In this document: positions 50,093-59,353 of the stretch, piece after piece
How the letters are laid out: the number at the start of each line of letters is the position of its first letter
Numbering within the stretch: position 1 is the stretch's first letter
Assembly: GCA_038144425.1 (NCBI GenBank)
Contig: JAYQNS010000004.1
Location: forward strand, 434,001-498,000
Source: Salivita marina
GTDB lineage: Bacteria; Pseudomonadota; Gammaproteobacteria; Pseudomonadales; Azotimanducaceae
Direction: 5' to 3'
DNA length: 64,000 nt
Translations under genes and position numbers: made by a program
The notes under the pieces: generated by a model
Databases searched by the model: none
What the model saw: the letters and a program-made list of their open reading frames with translations, nothing else
What the model was told of the DNA's origin: nothing

Positions 50093-50899
50093 CTACTCCT
50101 CGATGAGGAGGGGCGTCGCCGGCACATCGGAGAATATTAGAAGCGCCTGAACCCGCTCAGCGGCCTGCACGTCCTCAAAGGGCCCGATACGAACGCGATG
50201 AAAAGGCGGAGGATCCTGGCGAATGGAAAGCGGCGCGGGGCTCGCGGCGAGGGTAAGCAGGGGACTGAGCTCCGCCACCAGCGCCGCCGCGGCGGCCCGG
50301 TCCTGGAACGCGCCGGCCTGGAGCCAAAGGGTCTTTCCCTCCGCCGTTCGCTCTCGCGCCGGGGAGGCCTCCGGGGAGGGTGGAGGAAAGGTCAGGGCCT
50401 CTAGGCGCACCGGCGCCGTACCCTGCTCATGGAAGCCAAGGCGCCGCGCGGCCGCATAAGAAAGGTCGATGATGCGATCGCCGTGGAAGGGGCCCCGGTC
50501 GTTGACCCGCACCACCAGGGACGCGCCCGTATCCTCCCGGGTCACGCGAACGTAGGTGGGAAGGGGCAAATGCTTGTGCGCCGCGGTCAATGCGAACATG
50601 TCATAGGGCTCGCCGCTGGAGGTGGGGCGGCCATGGAACTTGCGGCCATACCAGGAGGCAATGCCCTGCTCTTCAAACTGCTCCGCGGAGGGAAGTACGC
50701 GGTACTCCACCCCAAACACCCGATAGGGAGAGTGATTGCCCACGGCCGCCCGGGGCTCCCAGCGGGGTTGAAGCGTTTCCCGGGAAAGGGCCCCGGGCGG
50801 CACGATCAGGGGGGCCCGATCCTCCTCCGAGCGAAGGCCCGGCGCCGCACAGGCCGCCAGCCAAAGGGCCAGGCCACCATAGACGAGCGGGCGTTTCAC
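50093..50899 (-). CDS. rlpA: septal ring lytic transglycosylase RlpA
   Basis: A 268-residue lipoprotein with lipobox LAACAAP. The double-psi beta-barrel domain has GIASWYGRKFHGRPTSSGEP and YDMFALTAAHKHLPLPTYV, with the catalytic Asp and His in RVNDRGPFHGDRIIDLSYAA. A C-terminal SPOR domain, starting about residue 190 (LQAGAFQDRAAAAALVAEL), binds denuded septal glycan strands. GTG overlaps the mltB stop by four bases. Confidence 0.95.
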   Translation of the reverse strand: MKRPLVYGGLALWLAACAAPGLRSEEDRAPLIVPPGALSRETLQPRWEPRAAVGNHSPYRVFGVEYRVLPSAEQFEEQGIASWYGRKFHGRPTSSGEPYDMFALTAAHKHLPLPTYVRVTREDTGASLVVRVNDRGPFHGDRIIDLSYAAARRLGFHEQGTAPVRLEALTFPPPSPEASPARERTAEGKTLWLQAGAFQDRAAAAALVAELSPLLTLAASPAPLSIRQDPPPFHRVRIGPFEDVQAAERVQALLIFSDVPATPLLIEE

Positions 50900-51882
50900 G
50901 GCGCGCCCCGGGCGAGCGCCTGGGCGAGATCGTTCACCGCGAGGGCGTAGAGATAGGAACGGTTATAGCGAGTGATGACGTAAAGATTCGGCAGTCCGGC
51001 GATCCATTCCACCCCCCCTTCTCCCTCCATCTCCAGCAGCGCTACGGGAGTAGACGCTTCGAGCCCCGCTAAGCCCTCCACGCCCAAGGCCGCTAAGGCC
51101 CCGACGGTGGTGCTGGGGTCCAGCCCCGTTGCGCGCAGGGCCTTGGCCGCCTCGGGAACGGCCGGAAGGGCGCGCGCCGCTTCGGCTCCCGGAGTCCAGC
51201 GATGCTCTGCCAGATAGTTCGCGACGCTTCCCAGGGCGTCGGCCACGGCCCACAGATCTCGGCGTCCATCGCCGTCAAAATCCACGGCGAAATCCCGGTA
51301 GCTGCTGGGAATGAACTGCCCGTAGCCCATGGCCCCGGCGTAGGAGCCGTAGCGATCCGTAGGATCCAGCCCCTCGGCATGCATTTGCTGGAGGAAAACG
51401 CGCAGCTGGCGAGCAAAAAACGCCTGTCGCGGCGGGTAGGCCAAACCGAGGGTGGTCAGGGCATCCAGCACGCGCCAGCGACCGAAGAATTTTCCATAGC
51501 GCGTTTCGATACCTAGGATGGCGAGCACATAGGGCCAGGACACCCCGTAAGCCTCGGCCACTGCATCCACCGTCTGCCGATGCGCGCCATAGAACGCCAG
51601 CCCCGCCTCAATGCGATCGGGTTTCAAGAAGAGCGCCCGGTATTGGCCCCAGGTGAGCGTACGCTCCGCTGGGCGGGAAATTGCCGCAATGATGTCGGGC
51701 TGAAAGGTGGCTTGCCGAAGGGTCGTCTCCAACCAGGGCCGAGGAAGGCCCGTTTCCTGAGCGGCCGTCTCCAGAAAGGTCTCGAGCGCCAAGGGAGGAA
51801 ACCCCGCCGGGGCCTCCTCGGAGGCCGTCACCGGTGCGCATCCCAACAGTAGGGACAGTAGCGCGCATCGCCATCGATTCAT
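50896..51882 (-). CDS. mltB: membrane-bound lytic murein transglycosylase B
   Basis: A 328-residue peptidoglycan lyase that cleaves between MurNAc and GlcNAc. Signal peptide CALLSLLLGCAPVTA is of lipoprotein type. The catalytic Glu is in VLAILGIETRYGKFFGRWRV; then LDPTDRYGSYAGAMGYGQFI, PSSYRDFAVDFDGDGRRDLW follow. The C-terminal part has NLYVITRYNRSYLYALAV. ATG at 51882 with GGAG upstream is preferred over an in-frame GTG at 51888. Between mrdB and rlpA in the elongasome cluster. Confidence 0.95.
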   Translation of the reverse strand: MNRWRCALLSLLLGCAPVTASEEAPAGFPPLALETFLETAAQETGLPRPWLETTLRQATFQPDIIAAISRPAERTLTWGQYRALFLKPDRIEAGLAFYGAHRQTVDAVAEAYGVSWPYVLAILGIETRYGKFFGRWRVLDALTTLGLAYPPRQAFFARQLRVFLQQMHAEGLDPTDRYGSYAGAMGYGQFIPSSYRDFAVDFDGDGRRDLWAVADALGSVANYLAEHRWTPGAEAARALPAVPEAAKALRATGLDPSTTVGALAALGVEGLAGLEASTPVALLEMEGEGGVEWIAGLPNLYVITRYNRSYLYALAVNDLAQALARGAP

Positions 51883-51898
51883 CAACACTCCAAAGGAC

Positions 51899-53041
51899 TT
51901 AAGCAGCCACGGGCTTGGGCTGGGTCGCCACGGCCATCAGCACCCCGAAACCCGCCAGCAAGGTCAAAGCCGATGTGCCTCCGTAACTTACGAGGGGCAG
52001 GGGCACACCCACCACGGGCAGCAGCCCAGATACCATCGCCACATTAACAAAGAGATAGGTAAAGAAAGTGAGCGTGAGCCCGCCAGCCAGCAAGCGAGCG
52101 AAGGTGTCTCGGCCCTGGGTGGCAATATAGAGGCCCCGGGTGAGCAAGAGGAAGTAGAGCGTCAGCAAGCCCAGCACCCCAAGGAAACCAAGCTCCTCGG
52201 CGAGCACGGCGATGATAAAGTCCGTATGGCTTTCCGGCAGGAAATTCAGATGAGATTGGGTCCCCTCGAACAGGCCTTTCCCGAATAGCCCTCCCGAGCC
52301 TATGGCGATTTTCGACTGGATGATGTTCCAGCCCGCCCCCAGGGGATCGCTCTCCGGGTCAAGCAAAGTGAGCACCCGCTGGCGCTGATAATCCCGCATG
52401 ACCATCCAGAGCCCAGGCAGGGCCGCGAGGCCAAGCAGCCCCGCAAGCAGCACCCAACGCCAGAACAGCCCCGACAGCAGGAGTACCGCAAAGCCCGCCG
52501 CCGCCACCAAAATTGCGGTCCCCAAATCGGGCTGGAGGCCAATGAGCAGCGCGGGGGCTGCAATGAGCGCCAGCACCCAGGCCACGGTCTTACCCGTGGG
52601 TGGAAGGGGCCGATCGGCTAAGGACGACGCCACCATAAGGGGCACGGCCAGCTTCATGAGTTCGGAGGGCTGAAAGCGCGGCAACCCAGGCACCCCCAGC
52701 CAACGCTGCGCGCCCTTCGCCTGGACCCCCACTAGGAGCACGAGCACTAGCATGACAATGCCTAAGCCGTAGAGCACGGGGGCCCAGCGCTGCAGCATGG
52801 CGACATCCAGCTGGGCCACAATCAGCATCATCACAAGAGCCCCGGCTAGGCGAGAGAGCTGTCCCTGGAAGGCCGCCCAATCCCCGTCCAGAGCGCTGTA
52901 GAGCACCACTAAGCCGTAGGCAGCGGTGAGCAACACCAGCACCAGCAGGGGTAGGTCCAGATGAAGGCGCCGCAGCCAGCGCTGCCGGCGATCGAAGCCG
53001 TCTTCACGACTTAGGGTGCGGCGAAAATCGGCGGCGCTCAT
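51899..53041 (-). CDS. mrdB: rod shape-determining protein RodA (peptidoglycan polymerase)
   Basis: A 380-residue SEDS glycosyltransferase with about ten membrane helices. It polymerises lipid II during side-wall growth with PBP2. Motifs include WLGVPGLPRFQPSELMKLAV, LQPDLGTAILVAAAGFAVLL with the essential Asp region, SHTDFIIAVLAEELGFLGVL and PVVGVPLPLVSYGGTSALTL. The start ATG at 53041 overlaps the mrdA stop (ATGA), so polymerase and transpeptidase are translationally coupled. Confidence 0.97.
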   Translation of the reverse strand: MSAADFRRTLSREDGFDRRQRWLRRLHLDLPLLVLVLLTAAYGLVVLYSALDGDWAAFQGQLSRLAGALVMMLIVAQLDVAMLQRWAPVLYGLGIVMLVLVLLVGVQAKGAQRWLGVPGLPRFQPSELMKLAVPLMVASSLADRPLPPTGKTVAWVLALIAAPALLIGLQPDLGTAILVAAAGFAVLLLSGLFWRWVLLAGLLGLAALPGLWMVMRDYQRQRVLTLLDPESDPLGAGWNIIQSKIAIGSGGLFGKGLFEGTQSHLNFLPESHTDFIIAVLAEELGFLGVLGLLTLYFLLLTRGLYIATQGRDTFARLLAGGLTLTFFTYLFVNVAMVSGLLPVVGVPLPLVSYGGTSALTLLAGFGVLMAVATQPKPVAA

Positions 53042-54936
53042 TGCTGCGCCACCCGGCTGGCCTGGGGCAATAGCCACGCGTCGACCACAGCCCGGGCAAC
53101 GGGGGCAGCCATTTGCGATCCGCCACCGCCATTCTCCAAGAGCACGGCCACGGCGATTTTCGGCGCCTCCAGCGGCGCAAAGGCCATAAACCAGGCGTGC
53201 TTGCGCTGGCGCTCTTCGAGCGCTTCTTCGTCGTATTCCTCGCCCTGGGGGATTTCTACCACCTGAGCCGTGCCGGACTTCCCGGCCATGCGGTAGGGAA
53301 TGTCCTGCCCAATGTAGGCCCAAGCCGTCCCATTCTCTCCAAAGCGCTGATTCCCTCGATGGACCACCGCTTCCATGGCTTCAATAACTCCGGCGTAGTC
53401 CGCCTGAGAGAACTGATCGAGCAGCGGCAAGGGCGCCGGCGAGAGCTCCGGGAGCCGTGCGTCGCTGGCCATGAGAAAACGGGGCCGAACGGGGCGGCCG
53501 CGGTTGGCCAAGGTGGCCGCCACCGTCGCGAGTTGGAGCGGCGTTACCAATAGCGCGCCCTGGCCGATTGCGTAGTTCAGAGAATCCCCGGGATACCAAG
53601 GCTCGCCCTGGGCCTGTCGTTTCCATCCCCCATCCGGCACTAGGCCGGGCCGCGCCCCGAAGACATCCACAGACTGATTGGTGCCGAGGCCAAAGGCCCG
53701 GGCCACGGAAGCCATGGGTTCGGGACCGAGGCGGGCCCCCAGATCGAAGAAGTAGGTATTCGACGATCGATACAGCGCCTTACGAAGATCGACGACGCCC
53801 TGCCCTCCGCCATCGTCCGAGGTCCAGCTCCAATCGCGATACTTTCGGCTTTGCCCGGGTAGCTGGTAATAGCCAGGATCCTTCAGGCTGCGCTCCCAGT
53901 CCGTGACTCCCACCGTCAGCGCCGCAAGGGCCACGAGGGGCTTAAAGGTAGACCCCGGGGCGTACTGGCCGCCAACGGAACGGTTGAAGAGGGGCTGGTC
54001 CGGGTCCTGCTGGAGCGTTTCATAGCCTCTGGTGTCTAGGCCCGCAATGAAATCGTTGGGGTCGTAAGACGGCGTGGAGGCTAGCGCCAGAATGCCTCCG
54101 GTGCGCGGGTCAAGAGCCACCACGGCGCCCCGGCGGCCACCGAGGGCTGCCACCGCCGCGGCCTGGAGGTCGCGATCAAGATGCAGGGTCAAATTGTGCC
54201 CGGCCCGGGGGGGCGTTCGATCCAAGATGCGGGTGATGCGCCCGCGGGCATCCGTTTCGACCCGTTCATGCCCCACTGCACCATGCAGTGCGCGCTCGTA
54301 ATGGGCCTCTACGCCCAAACGACCAATAAAACGGCTTGCGCTGTAGGCAATGGGGTCCACCCGCTGAAGATCGGCCTCGGACAAACGGCGTACGCTCCCT
54401 ACGGCATGGGCAAAAAGCTCCCCATCAGGGTAATGACGCAGCAGTCCTGCTTCGATTTCCACCCCCGGGAGGCGATGGCGATTCACAGCCACCCGGGCCA
54501 TGGCCTGAGGGTCCAGGCGCAGACGCAGGGTAACGGGCTCCAGGGGTCGGCGACGACGCGCGAGCCGTCCCTGAAAGGCCTCCCGCTCCTCCACCGTAAG
54601 GCCAATGAGCGCTTCCAGGAGCGCAAGCGTGGCCTCGAGATCTTCCACCCGTTCCTTCACCACCATGAGGGAAAATACCGGCAGGTTCCCTGCGATCAGC
54701 CGACCCTTACGATCGTAGATCTCCCCCCGGGGCGGCGCTAAGGGTTGAACCTCAATGCGATTTTTCTCCGATCGCGCAGCGTGCCGGTCATGCTCGAGCA
54801 CTTGAAGCTGAAATAGGCGCAGTACGAGAAGGAGGATGGCCAGCGCAAGAAGCACCCACAGGGTCAGCGCCCGCCCCGTAAACTGGCGCAGTTCCTGTTC
54901 CCGGTTGCGAAGCGTTAGGGCGTCGCGGTCCATCAT
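53038..54936 (-). CDS. mrdA: penicillin-binding protein 2
   Basis: A 632-residue class B transpeptidase for cell elongation. One N-terminal membrane helix (LTLWVLLALAILLLVLRLFQ) precedes the pedestal domain (LAPPRGEIYDRKGRLIAGNL). The catalytic motifs are GQYAPGSTFKPLVALAALT (SxxK), LYRSSNTYFFDLG (SxN) and RMAGKSGTAQVVE (KSG). An ATG at 54933 directly follows the chosen one. It is downstream of rlmH and coupled with mrdB. Confidence 0.97.
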   Translation of the reverse strand: MMDRDALTLRNREQELRQFTGRALTLWVLLALAILLLVLRLFQLQVLEHDRHAARSEKNRIEVQPLAPPRGEIYDRKGRLIAGNLPVFSLMVVKERVEDLEATLALLEALIGLTVEEREAFQGRLARRRRPLEPVTLRLRLDPQAMARVAVNRHRLPGVEIEAGLLRHYPDGELFAHAVGSVRRLSEADLQRVDPIAYSASRFIGRLGVEAHYERALHGAVGHERVETDARGRITRILDRTPPRAGHNLTLHLDRDLQAAAVAALGGRRGAVVALDPRTGGILALASTPSYDPNDFIAGLDTRGYETLQQDPDQPLFNRSVGGQYAPGSTFKPLVALAALTVGVTDWERSLKDPGYYQLPGQSRKYRDWSWTSDDGGGQGVVDLRKALYRSSNTYFFDLGARLGPEPMASVARAFGLGTNQSVDVFGARPGLVPDGGWKRQAQGEPWYPGDSLNYAIGQGALLVTPLQLATVAATLANRGRPVRPRFLMASDARLPELSPAPLPLLDQFSQADYAGVIEAMEAVVHRGNQRFGENGTAWAYIGQDIPYRMAGKSGTAQVVEIPQGEEYDEEALEERQRKHAWFMAFAPLEAPKIAVAVLLENGGGGSQMAAPVARAVVDAWLLPQASRVAQQ

Positions 54937-54980
54937 GATTGAAAGCCACCTCGTGCTGGGGCGCTGCTTAGGGCGACAGT

Positions 54981-55451
54981 TTACTCCCCTCGATGGTAGG
55001 GGTGTCCCTCCAGAAGGCTGATCGCGCGATAAAGCGCCTCCGCCAGCACCACCCGAACCATGGCATGGGGCAGCGTCAGCGGGGACAGGGACCAGGCATC
55101 AACGGCCTCAGCCTTGAGGTCCGGATCCAAACCATCGGCGCCACCAACAAAGAACACCACCGGGGCCCCAGGCGCCGCCCAGTGCTCTAGGCGCTTGGCC
55201 AGGGCTTTTGTCGTTAGACCACGCCCTCGCTCATCTAAGACCACGGCAGTCCCCGTAGGCGCTGCCGCGCGCAAGCGCGTGGCCTCCCAAGCCTGCCACG
55301 CTGCCACCCCGCGCTGATTTTTGCGATCGGCGGCCGGCACGGTGGTGAGCTCCAGGCGATGCTGCCCGCGAAGCCGTCCGGCATATTCCTGGAATCCCGC
55401 CTCGACCCACGAAGGGACGCGCTGACCCACGGCGCAGAGATGAAATCGCAC
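54981..55451 (-). CDS. rlmH: 23S rRNA (pseudouridine-1915-N3)-methyltransferase RlmH
   Basis: A 156-residue SPOUT methyltransferase acting on helix 69 of assembled 70S ribosomes. Conserved parts are EAGFQEYAGRL, VVLDERGRGLTTKALAKRLE and VVFFVGGADGLDP, then SLSPLTLPHAMVRVVLAEAL and YRAISLLEGHPYHRGE. GTG is the start. It follows rsfS by five bases. Confidence 0.96.
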   Translation of the reverse strand: MRFHLCAVGQRVPSWVEAGFQEYAGRLRGQHRLELTTVPAADRKNQRGVAAWQAWEATRLRAAAPTGTAVVLDERGRGLTTKALAKRLEHWAAPGAPVVFFVGGADGLDPDLKAEAVDAWSLSPLTLPHAMVRVVLAEALYRAISLLEGHPYHRGE

Positions 55452-55456
55452 AGGAG

Positions 55457-55807
55457 CTAAAGCAGTTCTTGGGGCTGTTCGATCGCCGGCAGGGCCCAGA
55501 GGCGCTCAAGGTCATAGAAGCGCCGGGCTTCATCCTGCATGACGTGGACGAGCACATCCCCCAGGTCCACAAGTACCCAGTCAAGGTCCCGTCCGCCTTC
55601 AACGCCAAGGGGACTCTCCCCCCGCGCCTTCGCATGGCGCACGACGTGGTCAACCAGAGACTTCACATGCCGGGAGGAAGTGCCAGAGACCAACACCATG
55701 AAGTCCGTGATGCTGCTGGCCTCAGAAACATCAAGGGCCAGAATATCCTGGCCCTTACCATCGTCTAACGCAGTGACAACGAGATCTCGAAGATTGGCTG
55801 GCGTCAT
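55457..55807 (-). CDS. rsfS: ribosomal silencing factor RsfS
   Basis: A 116-residue Iojap family protein that binds L14 and blocks subunit joining in starvation. Visible are GQDILALDVSEASSITDFMV, VSGTSSRHVKSLVDHVV and DLDWVLVDLGDVLVHVMQDE. It lies between nadD (21 bases) and rlmH, the standard order. Confidence 0.96.
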   Translation of the reverse strand: MTPANLRDLVVTALDDGKGQDILALDVSEASSITDFMVLVSGTSSRHVKSLVDHVVRHAKARGESPLGVEGGRDLDWVLVDLGDVLVHVMQDEARRFYDLERLWALPAIEQPQELL

Positions 55808-55828
55808 GCAGTCTCCGCAGTGGCCGGC

Positions 55829-56500
55829 TTAGGCAGAGGGGCCGTAAAGCCCCTTAGCCGCAATATAGGATGACACCGCCGGGGGGAGCAAATCATCCGC
55901 CGCCTCCCCCGCAGCCAGGCGGGCCCGAATATCCTGGGAGGCCTCGGGGTAGGCGCCAAGATCCAGCGATGCCCAGCGCCCTCCTGGGGCGGCCCGAAAC
56001 GCCTCGGGAGCACAGCGCTGAAAGCGGGGCGGGGGACCTATCTCGAGGTCAGGGATCGAGGTGCCTGGCCGCGCCACCACCAGCATATGGGTCAGCTGGG
56101 GCAGGGCCGAAGCCTCGTGCCAGCGCTGGAGCCCAGCTGCTGCGTCGGCGCCAAGCAGCCACAGCAGCGCAACGTCCTCGCCGAGGCGAGCGCGAAGGGC
56201 TCGAAGAGTCTCGACGGTGTAGGAGCGGCCACGGCGATGAAGCTCTTGATCGTCGATTTCCGCCCCAGGCAAGGCCGCTACGGCTTGCTGAAGCATGGCG
56301 AGGCGATGCGCCGCGGACACGTGGCCCGAGGGCTTGAAAGGAGACTGGCCCGCGGGCAGGAAACAAAGTCGGTCGGCGCCAGTGGCCGCCCAAGCCCCGG
56401 CGGCCATGGCCAAGTGGCCTCGATGAACTGGATCGAAGGCGCCGCCGTAGAGCAGGATGAGGGGCCGGGGCCCGCTAGCGACGGATTTGTCCCGATCCAT
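55829..56500 (-). CDS. nadD: nicotinate-nucleotide adenylyltransferase
   Basis: A 223-residue nucleotidyltransferase making deamido-NAD from nicotinate mononucleotide and ATP. The ATP loop with HxGH is LLYGGAFDPVHRGHLAMAA; the substrate part includes FLPAGQSPFKPSGHVSAAHR and HRRGRSYTVETLRALRARLG. The late SxxIR motif is EASQDIRARLAAGE. The start ATG at 56500 (MDRDKSVAS) lies 26 bases inside the proA end, so both are coupled. Confidence 0.95.
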   Translation of the reverse strand: MDRDKSVASGPRPLILLYGGAFDPVHRGHLAMAAGAWAATGADRLCFLPAGQSPFKPSGHVSAAHRLAMLQQAVAALPGAEIDDQELHRRGRSYTVETLRALRARLGEDVALLWLLGADAAAGLQRWHEASALPQLTHMLVVARPGTSIPDLEIGPPPRFQRCAPEAFRAAPGGRWASLDLGAYPEASQDIRARLAAGEAADDLLPPAVSSYIAAKGLYGPSA

Positions 56501-57734
56501 AGACAATGAACTTTTCCGTAGTGAGCCCTTCGAGGCCCACGGGGCCCCGGGCGTGGAGCTTGTCCGTAGAAATACCGATTTCCGCCCCCAGGCCGAACTC
56601 GAAGCCGTCGGCAAAGCGAGTGCTGGCATTCACCATGACGGATGCAGAATCGACCTCCGCGAGGAAGCGCTGGGCCCGAGCGTAGTTCTGGGTGACGATG
56701 GTCTCCGTATGCGCGGACCCGTAGCGGGCGATGTGCGCTATGGCGTCATCGACGGCCGGCACCACGCGAATTGCGAGCACCGGCCCTAGGTATTCCTCAT
56801 ACCAATCGTCTTCCGTCGCCGCGGTCGCGCTCGGCACCAAAGCACAGACCACAGAGCAGCCCCGAAGCGCGACGCCTTTGGCCTCAAGGCTCGCGGCCAC
56901 CCGCGGCAGGAAAGCGCCCGCCTCCCTTTCGTGAACCAGAAGGGTCTCAAGGGCGTTGCAGACCCCATAGCGATGGGTCTTGCTGTTGAGCACAAGCGCC
57001 TCCGCCATGGCGTGATCGGCGCCCTCATCCACATAAAGGTGGCAGTTGCCATCTAAGTGCTTAAGCACGGGAATACGGGCCGCTTTCGAAATACGCTCGA
57101 TCAGCCCCTTGCCCCCCCGGGGAATCAGCACGTCAATGAGCCCTTCCGCCGCCACCATATGATCCACCATGGCGCGATCGGTGCTTTCGATGAGCGTAAT
57201 GACGGCCGCCGGCAACCCCTGGGCTTCCAGCACCTCTCCAAGGAGCGATGCCAACGCCCGGTTGCTCGCGTTGGCCTCCGACCCTCCGCGAAGTACGCAG
57301 GCATTACCGGATTTAAAGCATAGGGCCGCCGCATCCACGGTAACGTTGGGCCTCGATTCGAAAATGATCCCCACAACCCCCAGGGGCACGCGCATGCGCC
57401 CGACCTGAATACCTGAGGGGCGATAGGAAAGGTCGCGCACCGCACCCACTGGGTCTGGGAGCGCAGCGATTTGGCGAAGCCCTTCGATCATACGATCGAG
57501 AGCGGGGTCATCCAAACGAAGACGATCAAGCATGGGGGCATCGAGGCCCCGAGCCTCCCCAGCGGCCAGGTCCTCGGCATTGGCAGCCTTGAGAAGGGCC
57601 CGAGCCCCATCGATGCGGTCCGCCATGGCGTGCAGGGCGGCATTTTTCTCTCCTGCGGAGGCCTGGGCAATGGCCCGGGCAGCGTTCCGGGCCCGCGCTG
57701 CCGTGTCCTGAAAAACCGTGGCCAGTGAGTCCAC
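56475..57734 (-). CDS. proA: glutamate-5-semialdehyde dehydrogenase (gamma-glutamyl phosphate reductase)
   Basis: A 419-residue NADPH enzyme of proline synthesis. Conserved parts are MRVPLGVVGIIFESRPNVTV, FKSGNACVLRGGSEANASN, and VCNALETLLVHEREAGAFLP with the catalytic Cys. ARAQRFLAEVDSASVMVNAS and KLHARGPVGLEGLTTEKFIV complete it. GTG start after GGAGAGG. It heads the proA-nadD-rsfS-rlmH run. Confidence 0.97.
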   Translation of the reverse strand: MDSLATVFQDTAARARNAARAIAQASAGEKNAALHAMADRIDGARALLKAANAEDLAAGEARGLDAPMLDRLRLDDPALDRMIEGLRQIAALPDPVGAVRDLSYRPSGIQVGRMRVPLGVVGIIFESRPNVTVDAAALCFKSGNACVLRGGSEANASNRALASLLGEVLEAQGLPAAVITLIESTDRAMVDHMVAAEGLIDVLIPRGGKGLIERISKAARIPVLKHLDGNCHLYVDEGADHAMAEALVLNSKTHRYGVCNALETLLVHEREAGAFLPRVAASLEAKGVALRGCSVVCALVPSATAATEDDWYEEYLGPVLAIRVVPAVDDAIAHIARYGSAHTETIVTQNYARAQRFLAEVDSASVMVNASTRFADGFEFGLGAEIGISTDKLHARGPVGLEGLTTEKFIVYGSGQIRR

Positions 57735-57788
57735 CGTGCCCTCTCCTTAATGTCCCACATCTGCGTGGCGCGGAGTATAGCCGCCCCT

Positions 57789-58406
57789 CTAGGCCCCGTC
57801 CGCTTCCCGAAGCTCATCAAGCTCGACGCCTACAGCGTCGAGCATCTGCAGCGGATTGACCTCGGCAAGGAGCGCCTGCTTAAACCCCGGCGTAAAGGGC
57901 AACAGCTCCGTTAGGCGGGCCGCCACGGACCAAGCCTCTTCCCAGCGTACCACCGGTGCAAGCTTTTCCACGGCGGGATGCTCAAGCAGCTGAGACAGCA
58001 CCTGGAGAAGGGGCGCCTGATCCGCACGAGGCGGCACCGTGGACCAGGGCTCGAGCGCCGTGAGATCCCCCTCGAGGAGCCGCCCCGGCCCTTCCCAGCT
58101 GCGATCAATACGAACCCGTCCCTCCCCGGCCACGGTGATGCCCAGGGTCCCGTCGGCAAGGGCATCGAAATCGACGATCCGCACGAGGCAGGCTACGGGG
58201 GCGACCCGAGGGAGCCCAGCTTCCGGCGCGCCAGAGAGCACCTCCTGCCCGCTGAGCAAGGCTGCGATCACGAAGGGGGCATCTTCCTTCAGAGAACGCT
58301 TGACCAGTTCGAGGTAGCGAGGCTCAAAGATTCGCAGCGGCAGCTTGCCCTCGGGGAAGAGCACGGCATGGAGCGGAAAGATCGGAACGGCGGACAGAGC
58401 GGTCAT
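57789..58406 (-). CDS. LON peptidase substrate-binding domain-containing protein
   Basis: A 205-residue protein consisting of the Lon N-terminal (LAN/PUA-like) domain without ATPase or protease parts. It begins ALSAVPIFPLHAVLFPEGKL with LRIFEPRYLELV, and has VACLVRIVDFDALADGTLGI and EGRVRIDRSWEGPGR, which are standard for the family. Such proteins are thought to bind unfolded or specific proteins; function is not established. The ATG at 58406 is used. Divergent from uppP. Confidence 0.92.
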   Translation of the reverse strand: MTALSAVPIFPLHAVLFPEGKLPLRIFEPRYLELVKRSLKEDAPFVIAALLSGQEVLSGAPEAGLPRVAPVACLVRIVDFDALADGTLGITVAGEGRVRIDRSWEGPGRLLEGDLTALEPWSTVPPRADQAPLLQVLSQLLEHPAVEKLAPVVRWEEAWSVAARLTELLPFTPGFKQALLAEVNPLQMLDAVGVELDELREADGA

Positions 58407-58468
58407 GGCGGTCAGATCCCGGTAAACTGCGCGCACCGTGCCATGACCCCGAGGGAAAACGCAAAGCC

Positions 58469-59281
58469 ATGGACAGCTTTCAAGCTCTGGCACTGGCGCT
58501 GATTCAGGGCATCACGGAATTCCTCCCCGTTTCCTCCTCTGCGCACCTGATTTTGCCCTCTCAGCTGCTGGGCTGGCCCGATCAGGGCCTTGCTTTCGAT
58601 GTGGCGGTGCACGTGGGCACGCTCAGCGCCTGCCTCTGGCTGTTGCGCAAGGACGTCACCGCCCTCACCCTCGGCGCCTGGGAAAGCCTGCGGCAGCGCC
58701 ATCTTACGGAAAACGGTCGCTTGGCCTTGGCGCTGGTGCTGGCCACTCTGCCAGTGGTGCTGGTGGGCTTTACGCTGAAGCACTGGATTGAAACGGAGCT
58801 CCGCAGCGTTGCTGTGATTGCCTGCAGCACGCTGGCCTTTGGCCTCCTCCTTGGCCTGGCTGACCGGCGCCCACAGATCGAAAGCCACCGCTTAGCTGCC
58901 CTTAGCCTTCGGGGGGCGGTATTCATTGGCTTCGCCCAATGCCTCGCGCTCATTCCCGGCACTTCTCGCTCTGGGATCACGATGACGGCAGCCTTGGCTC
59001 TTGGCCTAGACCGGGAAAGCAGCGCCCGCTTTTCCTTTTTGCTCTCCCTACCAACCATTGCCGGTGCCGGGCTCCTGGCCAGTAAGGAGCTCTTGGAAAG
59101 CCCCGATCCCGTTCCCTGGGACCTCATGGGCCTGGGCCTGGGTGCCTCGGCCCTGGCCGCGGGCCTCGTCATTAAGGCCTTCTTATACTGGGTGGCGAGG
59201 GTTGGGATGATGCCCTTTGTGATTTACCGCATTGCGCTGGCGGGCCTGCTCTTCGCCTTGCTGGCGCTTGGGCTCGCCTAA
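58469..59281 (+). CDS. uppP: undecaprenyl-diphosphatase (UppP/BacA)
   Basis: A 270-residue integral membrane phosphatase recycling undecaprenyl pyrophosphate for cell-wall synthesis and giving bacitracin resistance when overproduced. The signature motifs are IQGITEFLPVSSSAHLILPS near the N terminus and LALIPGTSRSGITMTAALAL near residue 170. About eight hydrophobic helices are visible. A bidirectional terminator follows. Confidence 0.97.
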   Translation: MDSFQALALALIQGITEFLPVSSSAHLILPSQLLGWPDQGLAFDVAVHVGTLSACLWLLRKDVTALTLGAWESLRQRHLTENGRLALALVLATLPVVLVGFTLKHWIETELRSVAVIACSTLAFGLLLGLADRRPQIESHRLAALSLRGAVFIGFAQCLALIPGTSRSGITMTAALALGLDRESSARFSFLLSLPTIAGAGLLASKELLESPDPVPWDLMGLGLGASALAAGLVIKAFLYWVARVGMMPFVIYRIALAGLLFALLALGLA

Positions 59282-59298
59282 AGCGAAGCCCCCAAGGA

Positions 59299-59326
59299 AA
59301 AAGCCCAGACCAAGGCCTGGGCTTTT
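59299..59326. terminator. bidirectional intrinsic terminator between uppP and ssb
   Basis: AAAAGCCCAG and CTGGGCTTTT form a 10-base stem with an 8-base loop. T-rich ends are present on both strands, suited to the two converging genes. Confidence 0.88.
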
Positions 59327-59353
59327 CATCGCCACCCGCGGAAAGCGCGCGAC